Positions 16,821 through 24,922 of a DNA stretch of 64,000 nucleotides are shown here, in pieces; position 1 is the first letter of the stretch, and every line of letters starts with the position of its first letter. Below the pieces are notes generated by a model, which saw only the letters and a program-made list of their open reading frames with translations, was not told the DNA's origin and made no database searches. Made by a program: the position numbers and the translations under genes. Origin of the DNA: Pediococcus acidilactici DSM 20284. Its GTDB lineage: Bacteria; Bacillota; Bacilli; Lactobacillales; Lactobacillaceae. The stretch covers positions 726,919-790,918 of the forward strand of contig NZ_GL397067.1 in NCBI RefSeq assembly GCF_000146325.1. The letters run 5' to 3'.

Positions 16821-18098
16821 ATGCAACCATTAGCATATCGGATGCGTCCCCGAACCCTTGAAGAAGTGGTTGGGCAAAAGCACTTAGTTGGCCCGGGAAA
16901 AATCATTAGCCGAATGGTCAAGGCCAAACGGTTATCTTCCATGATTTTATACGGTCCCCCTGGAACCGGAAAGACTAGTATCGCTAGTGCGATTGCTGGT
17001 TCAACCAAATACGCGTTTCGCATGTTAAATGCAGCTACGGATTCTAAAAAACAACTCCAGATTGTTGCCGAAGAAGCTAAAATGAGCGGGACGGTCGTCC
17101 TCTTGCTCGATGAAATTCATCGACTAGACAAGACTAAGCAGGACTTTTTGCTTCCCCACTTGGAAAGCGGGCAGATTATTTTAATTGGGGCCACTACGGA
17201 AAATCCATACATTAATATCAACCCGGCGATTCGTAGTCGTACTCAAATTTTTGAGGTTAAGCCCCTTACTCCCGCTGACATTAAGGAAGCCGTTGAAATG
17301 GCACTCCAGGATTCTCAACGTGGGTTGGGTGACCTTCCCCTCCAAATGGATGAAAACGCGTTGCAATTTGTTAGCAAAGCAACCGGGGGCGATCTCCGCA
17401 GCGCCTTAAACGCGGTAGAATTGGCCGCTCGTTCCACCTCACCAAGTGACGACGATAAAATCCACCTCACTTTGGAAATTCTTCAGGAATGTCTCCAAAA
17501 ACGGGCACTCACCCAGGATAAGGACGGAGACGCCCATTACGACGTGATTTCAGCGTTTCAAAAATCAATTCGGGGCAGCGATACGGATGCCGCGCTGCAT
17601 TACATGGCCCGTTTATTAGAAAGCGGTGACTTAAAGAGCGTAATTCGCCGTCTGCTTGTAATCGCTTATGAAGACATAGGTCTTGCAAATCCTCCCGTAT
17701 GTCAACGAACGGTCGCTGCGGTTACCGCGGCCGAACACATTGGCTTACCCGAAGCCCGGATTCCCCTTGCTAACGCCGTAATTGAATTATGTGTTTCTCC
17801 CAAATCAAATGCTGCAATTACGGCAATTGATAACGCACTCGGTGACATTCGCGATGGCAAAATCGGTGAAGTCCCTGATCACCTGCGTGATGCCCACTAT
17901 CAAGGAGCAAAAGCATTGGGTCGGGGAACCGACTATCTTTACCCGCATAATTATCAAAACGACTGGGTTCCCCAGCAATATTTGCCTGATCAATTAAAGA
18001 ATGCTACCTACCTTGAGGCTAAGGGAAATAGTCCTTTTGAATCTAAAATTTACGAACAGTACCAAAACCTGAAAAAATCACAAAAATCAGGACTTTAA
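16821..18098 (+). CDS. rarA: Replication-associated recombination protein RarA (MgsA) AAA ATPase
   Basis: Clamp-loader-like AAA+ ATPase that acts at stalled replication forks. 425 aa, usual length. Walker A GPPGTGKT near residue 49, Walker B LLLDEIHR near 94, sensor 1 IGATTENP near 119 and the C-terminal tetramerization block (YEDIGLANP, HYQGAKALGRG) are all visible. GAGGAGG lies six bases before the ATG. It is followed immediately by a 6S-like RNA gene, an arrangement also known near yrvN in Bacillus. Confidence 0.95.
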   Translation: MQPLAYRMRPRTLEEVVGQKHLVGPGKIISRMVKAKRLSSMILYGPPGTGKTSIASAIAGSTKYAFRMLNAATDSKKQLQIVAEEAKMSGTVVLLLDEIHRLDKTKQDFLLPHLESGQIILIGATTENPYININPAIRSRTQIFEVKPLTPADIKEAVEMALQDSQRGLGDLPLQMDENALQFVSKATGGDLRSALNAVELAARSTSPSDDDKIHLTLEILQECLQKRALTQDKDGDAHYDVISAFQKSIRGSDTDAALHYMARLLESGDLKSVIRRLLVIAYEDIGLANPPVCQRTVAAVTAAEHIGLPEARIPLANAVIELCVSPKSNAAITAIDNALGDIRDGKIGEVPDHLRDAHYQGAKALGRGTDYLYPHNYQNDWVPQQYLPDQLKNATYLEAKGNSPFESKIYEQYQNLKKSQKSGL

Positions 18099-18100
18099 TA

Positions 18101-18130
18101 TTGTCTTTTAGGTAAAAATTATAGTACTAT
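18101..18130 (+). promoter_or_regulatory. Promoter of the 6S-like RNA
   Basis: TTGTCT (18101-18106) and TACTAT (18125-18130) are 18 bases apart. The predicted start at 18137 is exactly where the RNA closing stem begins. Confidence 0.65.
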
Positions 18131-18136
18131 GAATGT

Positions 18137-18341
18137 GAAGAAACCGAGGCATGCGAGAGGATTGGTTTCATATTCTTCCAACAAACATCTAACCGGGAAC
18201 CCGGATCGTACGTGAATTGTAGGCTCGTAAGCGAGAAACGTGCAGCGTAGGTATGGGTACCCACCTTGCCTTTTGGGTTAGATCCTGGCCAATCTGAACG
18301 GTGTCGTTAGTTCTTCCCCCACGTTAGGTGGGGCTTTTTTT
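18137..18341 (+). ncRNA. ssrS: 6S RNA (candidate)
   Basis: A non-coding stretch of about 180-200 bases with its own promoter and terminator right after rarA. The 5' end GAAGAA (from 18137) pairs with TTCTTC at 18311-18316, closing a long rod-like fold. An inner helix ATCTAACC / GGTTAGAT flanks a central region, and CTCG-TAAG-CGAG forms a hairpin, as expected of an RNA that mimics an open promoter and binds RNA polymerase. Size, closing stem and the rarA neighbourhood fit 6S RNA. No SRP, tmRNA or RNase P motif is present. Confidence 0.65.
18316..18341 (+). terminator. Terminator of the 6S-like RNA
   Basis: CCCCAC-GTTAG-GTGGGG followed by C and seven T. It ends 24 bases before the next gene. 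Confidence 0.9.
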
Positions 18342-18364
18342 ATATCATGAAAGTAGGTTATTTT

Positions 18365-18643
18365 ATGTTAATACCAGGCTTAATGGTTATTTTTTCACTT
18401 ATTATTTTTTACATCGGCAATTATTTATATCGCCATCAGCACCGAGATTTTATGTTATTTAAACCAACTTCTAATTCACTTTTAAGCAGTAGTCTACGAA
18501 TTATCGGTATTTTACTTATGATCGTTAGCATGCTGACTTTAATTGCGGGAATTAGTAGCAGTACTCCCCTAATTGTGGCTGGGTTGGTACTTGGAATTGT
18601 GTCAACCACGGGCACGCTGCTATTTTTATTAAAATTTTTATAG
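18365..18643 (+). CDS. Small membrane protein of unknown function
   Basis: 92 aa. Three hydrophobic segments are visible (about residues 1-22, 42-62 and 65-88) with a short basic loop, YRHQHRDF, after the first. No family is recognised. The ATG at 18365 is preferred because GTAGG lies eight bases upstream; an ATG at 18347 abuts the terminator T-run and has no ribosome-binding site. No promoter of its own is evident, so it may depend on read-through from the 6S-like RNA. Codon use looks like that of its neighbours. Confidence 0.7.
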   Translation: MLIPGLMVIFSLIIFYIGNYLYRHQHRDFMLFKPTSNSLLSSSLRIIGILLMIVSMLTLIAGISSSTPLIVAGLVLGIVSTTGTLLFLLKFL

Positions 18644-18709
18644 CAAATTCCTTTTTATTTTCTAATTTTTAACGTACAATTAGTGTAAATAGATAGGGGT
18701 GGTTATGTT

Positions 18710-19165
18710 ATGGCTCAACAATACAAGCATATTCTCGTGCCAGTAGATGGTTCTAAGGAAGCAGAATTAGCCTTTCGCAAGGCGGTCGCGGTAGCTAAAC
18801 GTAATGATGGAGCTGAATTGCATCTCCTTCACGTAATTGATACCCGTGCCTTTCAAAATATTTCTAACTTTGACAACGCAATGGTGGAACAAGTTACGGA
18901 AACTGCCAAAAAGACGTTAGACCGTTACGTTGAGGAAGCTAAAAACGATGGTTTAGAAAACATCGCCTATTCAATCGAATACGGTACGCCAAAAGCAGTG
19001 ATTTCTCAGGACGTCCCCAAAGAATTGCACACGGACTTAATCATGATCGGTGCGACCGGTTTGAATGCTGTTGAACGCTTATTAATCGGTTCAGTAACCG
19101 AATACGTCACCCGGACAGCAACTTGCGACGTGTTAGTTGTTCGTACTAGTCTAGAAAACAACTAA
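18710..19165 (+). CDS. Universal stress protein, UspA family
   Basis: 151 aa single Usp domain. The N-terminal strand KHILVPVDGS and the C-terminal nucleotide-binding pattern GATGLNAVERLLIGSVTEYV (G-2x-G-9x-G-S type) suggest an ATP-binding member. Cytoplasmic, with an unknown specific role in stress survival. AGGGGTGG lies upstream of the ATG. It is followed by a convergent region containing a dispersed repeat. Confidence 0.93.
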   Translation: MAQQYKHILVPVDGSKEAELAFRKAVAVAKRNDGAELHLLHVIDTRAFQNISNFDNAMVEQVTETAKKTLDRYVEEAKNDGLENIAYSIEYGTPKAVISQDVPKELHTDLIMIGATGLNAVERLLIGSVTEYVTRTATCDVLVVRTSLENN

Positions 19166-19256
19166 ATTGTTAGTATAGAGTAACTAAAAGTCGAGCTTTT
19201 TACGCAACTAACGCTGGAAACTCATCAAATTGATAAATTAAAGCGGCTGGAAAAAA

Positions 19257-19437
19257 TTAAACAACTTTTCAAGGATGCAAAGGTCCTCGAAAAGTTGTTT
19301 TGGTGATTTGACTTCAATAGAGCCAAAAGTCAGTTTGTTCCGCTTAACCAAAAATTGACCATGATGCCAAATTTAGGCATCATGGTCAATTTTCAGTTAA
19401 TGCTCGCAAACTACCAACTTTTGTCCCACTCTCTTTT
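19257..19437 (-). repeat. Dispersed long-hairpin repeat, copy A
   Basis: One of four related intergenic elements, here in minus orientation between convergent usp and tag. It holds a conserved long imperfect hairpin (about 19329-19423) whose apex is GACCATGATGCC / GGCATCATGGTC. Next to it are the conserved linker ATAGAGCC and a copy-specific hairpin (ACAACTTTTC / GAAAAGTTGT, 19261-19299). The edge carries TTTTGTCCCACTCTC. The T-runs suggest a terminator role for both convergent genes. The rest of the usp-tag gap shows nothing else. Confidence 0.8.
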
Positions 19438-19464
19438 TAATTTTCCAACTTAAGGATTAATTAC

Positions 19465-20028
19465 CTAATTCCACTTTTGATAATACTCGCAGTTGACCCA
19501 GTGCCCGTTAAGTAATCCTGCATCTTGTAGAAAAAAGCTGACGTTTCGGGGACCAACAAATTCAAACCCCTGCGCCTTCATTTCCTGGCAAACTCGTTTA
19601 GCAACCGGATGCTGAACCAGCACCTTTGTGTTAGTCCGTTGCTGTAAGTCTAGGGGAACGAAACCTACTTGTGCCCATAACCAGTCGCTGAAGGATTGCT
19701 TATGCTGGGCCATTTGCTGGATTATCCGCGCATTATGGATTACTGAGCGAACCTTACGTTCATTTTTAATCATCAGTGGGTCTTGTAAAAGCTGTTGGAT
19801 CTTAGCTTCTGAATACCGGCTGACCGCCTCAATTTGCCAGTCGTCCATTACAGGCGCCATCTCAGGAAGTTTAGCTAACACCATTTGCATTTTGAGCCCG
19901 GATTGAAAAACCTGACGAGTTAAACTTTCAAATAGCGCTTGGTCAGTAAACACGGGCCTTCCCCAAACTTGATCATGATACTTTTTTAATACTGGGCTAA
20001 CCGTGGCCCATTGACAACTTTCTCGCAT
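19465..20028 (-). CDS. tag: DNA-3-methyladenine glycosylase I (divergent Tag)
   Basis: Base-excision repair glycosylase family that removes 3-methyladenine, 187 aa, usual length. The zinc ligands appear conserved: Cys in ESCQWA, His in KYHDQVWG, and His and Cys in GHWVNCEYY near the C-terminus. The block normally reading LE-x-FQAGLSW is LTRQVFQSGLKM, so the positions of the E. coli base-contacting Glu38 and stacking Trp46 appear to be Gln and Met. The ribosome-binding site AAAGGAGG is the 3' arm of the ddl terminator. Substrate range may differ from classical Tag. Confidence 0.85.
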   Translation of the reverse strand: MRESCQWATVSPVLKKYHDQVWGRPVFTDQALFESLTRQVFQSGLKMQMVLAKLPEMAPVMDDWQIEAVSRYSEAKIQQLLQDPLMIKNERKVRSVIHNARIIQQMAQHKQSFSDWLWAQVGFVPLDLQQRTNTKVLVQHPVAKRVCQEMKAQGFEFVGPRNVSFFLQDAGLLNGHWVNCEYYQKWN

Positions 20029-20030
20029 AA

Positions 20031-20072
20031 AAAAACCTCCTTTAGATGTAGTTACTCTAAGGGAGGTTTCTT
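20031..20072 (-). terminator. ddl terminator overlapping the tag ribosome-binding site
   Basis: Minus strand: ACCTCCCTTAGA pairs with TCTAAAGGAGGT (one mismatch), followed by seven T. The 3' arm AAAGGAGG is also the Shine-Dalgarno sequence of tag, seven bases before its ATG. Confidence 0.85.
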
Positions 20073-20075
20073 TAT

Positions 20076-21131
20076 TTATTTTTCTGCTTCTTGATAAAGT
20101 TTTTGCTTGCCTAGAATGATGCTTTCACAGAGGTCCTCATAACTGATTCCCGCTGCTTCTGCCTCTTGTGGCAATAGTGATAGCGGCGTCATGCCCGGTA
20201 AGTTATTTGCTTCGATTACGTAAACTCCCTGGTCATTAACCAAGAAATCCACCCGGCCATAGTTAGTCATTCCCAATACCTTCATGGTTTTTACCGCAAC
20301 CCGCTTCATTTCGTCATGGACTTCTTCATCGATGTCCGGTGGCGTGATAAATTGGGTTGTTGTACCAGTCTTAAACTTATGCTCGTAGTCATACCAACCA
20401 TCGTTAACCACAATTTCAATTGCGGGCATGGCTTGTTCATTAACTACCCCAAGCGAAAATTCCCGGCCAGTAATGAACTCTTCCACAATGATTTCATCGT
20501 CAAATCGGTAAGCATCACGTAACGAATCAGCCAATTCTTCTTCGTCGTGAACAATCATCGTTCCTACACTAGATCCCCCGCTATTAGGTTTAACCACTAC
20601 TGGAAAACCAAAATCTAACTGAGGATGAATTCCGTCTTCTTCATGGAGAACCACAAAGCGCGCCGTCTTAATATCGTTATAAAGCATAATTTCCTTTGAA
20701 ATCGCCTTATCCATTGCAATTCCCGATGCTAAAGTTCCGCTTCCCGTATACTTAATATCGTTCAGGTCTAAAACAGCTTGTACCTTACCATTTTCGCCAT
20801 CACCACCGTGTAATGCGAGAAAAACAAAGTCGGCAGCCCGGAGGATTTCCAAAACATTTTTCCCAAATAATCCAACCGTGCCATCCGTCCGAAGTTTTTC
20901 GATATCAGCATCCGTTAAAACGTCCGTCTGAATTTCGTAGTCCGAATCCGTATTACTAGTCTCAAAAACATCTTCAACAGTCTGCCCTTCTTGTAGATCA
21001 TATCCCAAGAATAGGTCGATCATCGTTGCCTCATGGCCTTTAGCACGCAAAGCATCGGTGATTTTTGAACCAGAGGAAAGTGAAACGTTTCGTTCCGTAC
21101 TCTTTCCACCAGCAAGCACTGCAATTTTCAT
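20076..21131 (-). CDS. ddl: D-alanine-D-alanine/D-lactate ligase
   Basis: ATP-grasp ligase that makes the terminal dipeptide or depsipeptide of peptidoglycan precursors, 351 aa. LHGGDGENG near residue 100, the ATP-grasp region [12 protein letters not shown] near 180, and [16 protein letters not shown] near 310 are present. In the omega loop YDYEHKF, the residue that is Tyr in D-Ala-D-Ala ligases is Phe. This matches the Leuconostoc-type enzymes that make D-Ala-D-Lac and confer intrinsic vancomycin resistance. The ATG at 21131 follows GAGGTG by six bases; longer starts lack this. Confidence 0.94.
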   Translation of the reverse strand: MKIAVLAGGKSTERNVSLSSGSKITDALRAKGHEATMIDLFLGYDLQEGQTVEDVFETSNTDSDYEIQTDVLTDADIEKLRTDGTVGLFGKNVLEILRAADFVFLALHGGDGENGKVQAVLDLNDIKYTGSGTLASGIAMDKAISKEIMLYNDIKTARFVVLHEEDGIHPQLDFGFPVVVKPNSGGSSVGTMIVHDEEELADSLRDAYRFDDEIIVEEFITGREFSLGVVNEQAMPAIEIVVNDGWYDYEHKFKTGTTTQFITPPDIDEEVHDEMKRVAVKTMKVLGMTNYGRVDFLVNDQGVYVIEANNLPGMTPLSLLPQEAEAAGISYEDLCESIILGKQKLYQEAEK

Positions 21132-21258
21132 TTTTTTCACCTCATGTGTAAGATAATTACAAACTTCAGTTTGCTCCGCCAATTATCAAACGTTTTTTGA
21201 AACTCAAGTATACCACAAAACAACTTCAAGAATGAGATGAAAATTAAAAATATCACGC

Positions 21259-22233
21259 TTAAATTGTAAAATCATTCGAATCTTCTAAATATTCCACCAC
21301 TGCCTTAGCCATGTTGGAGTTTAGCATCATGGCTTGTAGTAATCGCTGCCGGTTAAAAATCGCATTCCACATTGCTTGGGTTTCCCGGACTTGGGTTGAT
21401 GCCAGGGCGCGACGCCATTCGCGAAGTTCGATTAATAAAAACTGCTGGTAGACGTCATCTTCCAATAATTGATCAGCAAAATAAACCGCTAAACGCGTTG
21501 GTTCACCGTATATTAAAGGGGTGGTGAGTCGGCGGAATTTTTCAATGACCGTTGCCATTAATAAAATTTTATCAGCGCGTAACAGTTCTTCATCACTAGC
21601 TAGCTCATCCAAAACGTTGCCAATGTGGGTATATGCGTGGACCCATCCTTGGTTAGCCACAAATCCCCTAGTATCATTTTCCAACATTATATATATGGCT
21701 AGTTGCTCGACTAGCTTATTTTTTCGCGCATGGTCGATAAACGCTGCCCCGGCTCGGTCAATATAAATTAACGATGCCAGCATCATCACTGCAAAGGAAC
21801 GCAAAAAGGCTGCGTCATTTTCTTTTTCATTGATGTGTGCAAATAACACTTGGTCGCTAGTTAGTCGATCAAACGTCCGCACCATCTGCGCCTTAGTTAA
21901 AACTTGGTTTTGAATAAGATCGTTAAAAAGGTAAAAAACCCCCTTATCCCGAATAATTGGGTTGGGCGATCCCAAATGTTGCAACATTAAGTCTAAATCA
22001 GCGTCACTAAGCTCTTCTAGTTTTCCCTTCCCCAAGGCTGCCCGAATTCGCTGGAGCAACTCTTCAATGCCGTCCTGATCATCAGGCAATGCCACTGGTT
22101 TAACCGCTTGATTCTCGTTAGCAGCGTCAATAATTGCCCCTACCGAACGACCTAAAGAGGCAAAAATTTTGCCCTGTTGCAGCCTAACGCGTAATTGTCT
22201 TAGCTTCTGGCGGGTCGTTTCGATTGCATCCAT
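21259..22233 (-). CDS. DUF2785 domain protein
   Basis: 324 aa, no signal peptide or membrane segment. The central block GWVHAYTHIGNVLDELA resembles the conserved GW-x-H-x3-H pattern of DUF2785 proteins common in Firmicutes. The N-terminal about 50 residues are rich in Lys, Arg and Gln. Otherwise it is predicted largely helical. Function unknown. AAGAGGAG lies upstream of the ATG. It stands alone, divergent from the amino-acid permease. Confidence 0.8.
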   Translation of the reverse strand: MDAIETTRQKLRQLRVRLQQGKIFASLGRSVGAIIDAANENQAVKPVALPDDQDGIEELLQRIRAALGKGKLEELSDADLDLMLQHLGSPNPIIRDKGVFYLFNDLIQNQVLTKAQMVRTFDRLTSDQVLFAHINEKENDAAFLRSFAVMMLASLIYIDRAGAAFIDHARKNKLVEQLAIYIMLENDTRGFVANQGWVHAYTHIGNVLDELASDEELLRADKILLMATVIEKFRRLTTPLIYGEPTRLAVYFADQLLEDDVYQQFLLIELREWRRALASTQVRETQAMWNAIFNRQRLLQAMMLNSNMAKAVVEYLEDSNDFTI

Positions 22234-22365
22234 TTTTTCGTACTCCTCTTCTTTTTACTACTTTGATTCTAACACTTTCCATAACCTACACGAAGAAACT
22301 TGCCGTTACGATTTCCTACAAAAACTTTCCTTAAATTAACATCAGATTAAAAAATGATGATAATT

Positions 22366-22376
22366 TATGGTATGAT
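22366..22376 (+). promoter_or_regulatory. Extended -10 promoter of the amino-acid permease
   Basis: TGGTATGAT (TGnTATGAT, -10 at 22371-22376) 36 bases before the start codon. No clear -35 box. Confidence 0.55.
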
Positions 22377-22411
22377 ATTTAAATCAGATACTTTTACGAG
22401 GGGGAAAGCTG

Positions 22412-23836
22412 ATGAGTTCATTCATTAAAAAGTTTATTCATAAAGAGGATCCTTCCCAATACGAAGATAAGGACGCCAACCTGGTGCGCACGTTGACTGT
22501 CAAAGATTTTCTATCTTTAGGGGTGGGAACCATTGTTTCGACCACTATTTTTACACTACCTGGAGTGGTGGCTGCGGAACACGCTGGTCCGGCGGTAGTT
22601 CTATCATTTCTAGCTGCAGCGGTAGTTGCTGGTTTAGTAGCCTTTGCTTACGCTGAAATGGCTTCGGCAATGCCGTTCGCCGGTTCGGCATATTCCTGGA
22701 TCAACGTAATTTTTGGGGAAGGCTTTGGTTGGATTGCTGGCTGGGCTCTTCTAGCCGAGTATTTCATCGCAGTAGCCTTTGTAGCTTCCGGGCTTTCGGC
22801 TAATTTCCGGGGGTTAATTTCTACGGTAGGCTTAAAACTGCCGGCTGCCCTAGCCAATCCCCTAGGAACCAACGGCGGCATCATTGACATTGTCGCCTTG
22901 ATTGTCATCCTACTGGTTGCCATTCTACTAGCCTGTGGAACTTCTGAGGCCGCACGGATCGAAAACGCCCTCGTGGTATTAAAGGTTTTGGCCATTATTT
23001 TATTTATCATCGTAGGCGTTACTTCGGTTCATTTATCTAATTACGTTCCCTTTATTCCACATCCGCGCGTGTTACCCGACGGTAGTCATTTTGGCGGCTG
23101 GAGCGGAATTTACGCTGGAGTTTCGATGATTTTCTTATCCTACATTGGTTTTGATTCGATCGCTGCCAACGCTGGTGAAGCTAAGGATCCCCAAAAAACG
23201 ATGCCGCGTGGGATTTTGGGATCCCTAGCAATTGCGGTAACCCTTTTTGTGGCGGTTGCCCTTGTGCTAGTCGGGATGTTTCATTACTCTAATTACGCAA
23301 ATAATGCGGAACCGGTCGGCTGGGCATTACGCACTGCCGGACATCCTGCAGTAGCTAGCTTAGTACAAGCAATCGCGGTAATCGGAATGTTTACCGCCCT
23401 GATTGGAATGATGATGGCTGGTTCCCGGTTGCTGTATTCATTTGGCCGGGACGGCATGCTGCCTAAGTGGCTTGGTAAATTAAATCGTCATCAATTGCCT
23501 AACCAAGCGTTGCTATTTTTAACCGTCACCGGAATTATTATTGGGTCGCTGTTCCCGTTTGCCTTTTTGGCACAATTAATTTCAGCAGGGACGTTAATTG
23601 CCTTCATGTTTGTTACGTTAGGAATTTACGCCCTTCGTCCGCGTGAAGGAAAGGATATCGCGGTGCCAAGCTTCAAGATGCCATTTTACCCAGTTTTACC
23701 TGCGTTAGCCTTTTTAGGAACGTTGGCAGTGTTCTGGGGACTAGATTACCAAGCTAAGTTGTACTCGTTGATCTGGTTTGCAATTGGCTTGGTAGTATAC
23801 TTGGCATACGGGGCGAGAAATTCGAGGATTAAATAA
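22412..23836 (+). CDS. APC-family amino-acid permease
   Basis: Secondary amino-acid transporter of the cationic-amino-acid-transporter-like APC group, 474 aa with about 12 membrane segments. The first segment carries the family's LGVGTIVSTTIFTLPG pattern, where the usual GIGTG-like unwound helix binds the substrate. FLSYIGFDSIAANAGEAKDPQKTMPRGI is the family signature of segment 6 and its following loop. AGGGGGAAA precedes the ATG. The exact substrate cannot be told from sequence. Confidence 0.93.
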   Translation: MSSFIKKFIHKEDPSQYEDKDANLVRTLTVKDFLSLGVGTIVSTTIFTLPGVVAAEHAGPAVVLSFLAAAVVAGLVAFAYAEMASAMPFAGSAYSWINVIFGEGFGWIAGWALLAEYFIAVAFVASGLSANFRGLISTVGLKLPAALANPLGTNGGIIDIVALIVILLVAILLACGTSEAARIENALVVLKVLAIILFIIVGVTSVHLSNYVPFIPHPRVLPDGSHFGGWSGIYAGVSMIFLSYIGFDSIAANAGEAKDPQKTMPRGILGSLAIAVTLFVAVALVLVGMFHYSNYANNAEPVGWALRTAGHPAVASLVQAIAVIGMFTALIGMMMAGSRLLYSFGRDGMLPKWLGKLNRHQLPNQALLFLTVTGIIIGSLFPFAFLAQLISAGTLIAFMFVTLGIYALRPREGKDIAVPSFKMPFYPVLPALAFLGTLAVFWGLDYQAKLYSLIWFAIGLVVYLAYGARNSRIK

Positions 23837-23875
23837 AGAGAACGGAAGCCACCGGGTAATCTTCGAGGATTAAAT
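23821..23875 (+). repeat. 14-base direct repeat at the permease 3' end
   Basis: TTCGAGGATTAAAT occurs at 23821-23834, including the permease stop codon, and again at 23862-23875. It looks like a small local duplication of the gene end. The remaining gap to 24151 holds only the two terminators listed and a repeated AGTTCATTTCAAC. Confidence 0.8.
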
Positions 23876-23948
23876 TAATCGAATGATTGGGGCTAAACGG
23901 AAAAGATTGGTGGCTGGAGTTCATTTCAACCATATTGCAGAGAATACT

Positions 23949-23984
23949 AAAAGGACTAACCACGAAATTCGTGGTTAGTCCTTT
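23949..23984. terminator. Bidirectional terminator after the amino-acid permease
   Basis: AAAGGACTAACCACGAA / TTCGTGGTTAGTCCTTT is a near-perfect palindrome with A- and T-rich flanks on both sides. Confidence 0.85.
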
Positions 23985-24060
23985 AATTTAGTTAACCGGA
24001 AGAAGCTAGGTTGCACAGTTCATTTCAACTCCGCAACAAGCAACCACACTTAACAAACCA

Positions 24061-24118
24061 AAAAATTCCTTCTACGATTGGAACCCTTGAGGCGCTCCCG
24101 TTCTTAGAAGGAATTTTT
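24061..24118 (-). terminator. Terminator after the DUF975 gene
   Basis: AAAAATTCCTTCTA and TAGAAGGAATTTTT form a strong stem around a 30-base loop. Convergent with the permease terminator. Confidence 0.7.
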
Positions 24119-24150
24119 AATATTTTTAGATAGCAAGTTTTATCTTAGCT

Positions 24151-24915
24151 TTATGCAAAAATTTCTGGCACCACTTGCTTACCCCGTTTTTCAACTAAAT
24201 CTTCGTAAAAGGCGGTGTACACTCCGTTACGGTACGGAATGTACCATAGGAAGCCAATTCCAAAGGTTAATACGCTTAGGATAAACCAGCCCAACAACGA
24301 TAATTGAAGCAGTAAGAAGCGAGCTTTGTAGCCGTTCATCAAGCGACGACTAAACGTAATAAAGGTGACAAATTCAAATTGGTCCGTCAATTGCCGTTCT
24401 TGTGCGTCCTTGTACAGCAAATACGACTGCGAATAAGAGTAAAACTTAATAATCGCGGGAATTAAGAACAAAAAGGACCACAGCGTTAAGAAAATAAACT
24501 CAAATAAAAAGATGGCCAACGTGGACGTAAAGTATTTCCGAGTAAACGTTTGAAATGGCGCTCCCCACGAAGGAATCCGGGTCCGATTGCGCAACCAATC
24601 TAACGTACCGTATTGAATTCCTACCATAAAGAAGGTCGCGATTGCCATTGATAGAAAATCACGCGCCATCCCCGTTCCGGAATATGCAGAATTAACACTC
24701 GCTGCTTGATCATAATTTGTAGCCTGACGCAACGCCGCTGGGTCAGTTTGGGTAAATACTACTACGGCAATCCCAATAAAAGTCATAATCATAAAACTAG
24801 TAAACGCGGCACTTATAATTGGTAAGATATTGGCTTTAATGGCCGCCATCCAATTTCCTTGATACGTATCCAAAGTACGTTTCTTTAGTGCTTTAATACT
24901 TGTAAAATCATTCAT
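24151..24915 (-). CDS. DUF975 family membrane protein
   Basis: 254 aa with about five hydrophobic segments. The N-terminal LKKRTLDTYQGNWMAAI block and WDRPGxS-free C-terminus fit the DUF975 family of Firmicute integral membrane proteins of unknown role. GAGGAG lies upstream of the ATG. It is the last gene of a GntR-ABC ATPase-permease cluster, seven bases after the permease, so it is probably co-regulated with that transporter. Confidence 0.8.
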   Translation of the reverse strand: MNDFTSIKALKKRTLDTYQGNWMAAIKANILPIISAAFTSFMIMTFIGIAVVVFTQTDPAALRQATNYDQAASVNSAYSGTGMARDFLSMAIATFFMVGIQYGTLDWLRNRTRIPSWGAPFQTFTRKYFTSTLAIFLFEFIFLTLWSFLFLIPAIIKFYSYSQSYLLYKDAQERQLTDQFEFVTFITFSRRLMNGYKARFLLLQLSLLGWFILSVLTFGIGFLWYIPYRNGVYTAFYEDLVEKRGKQVVPEIFA

Positions 24916-24922
24916 TAAACGG

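Noticed and set aside
18137-18341. tmRNA, SRP RNA or RNase P RNA
   Set aside because: None of their conserved motifs is present; size, promoter position and closing stem fit 6S better.
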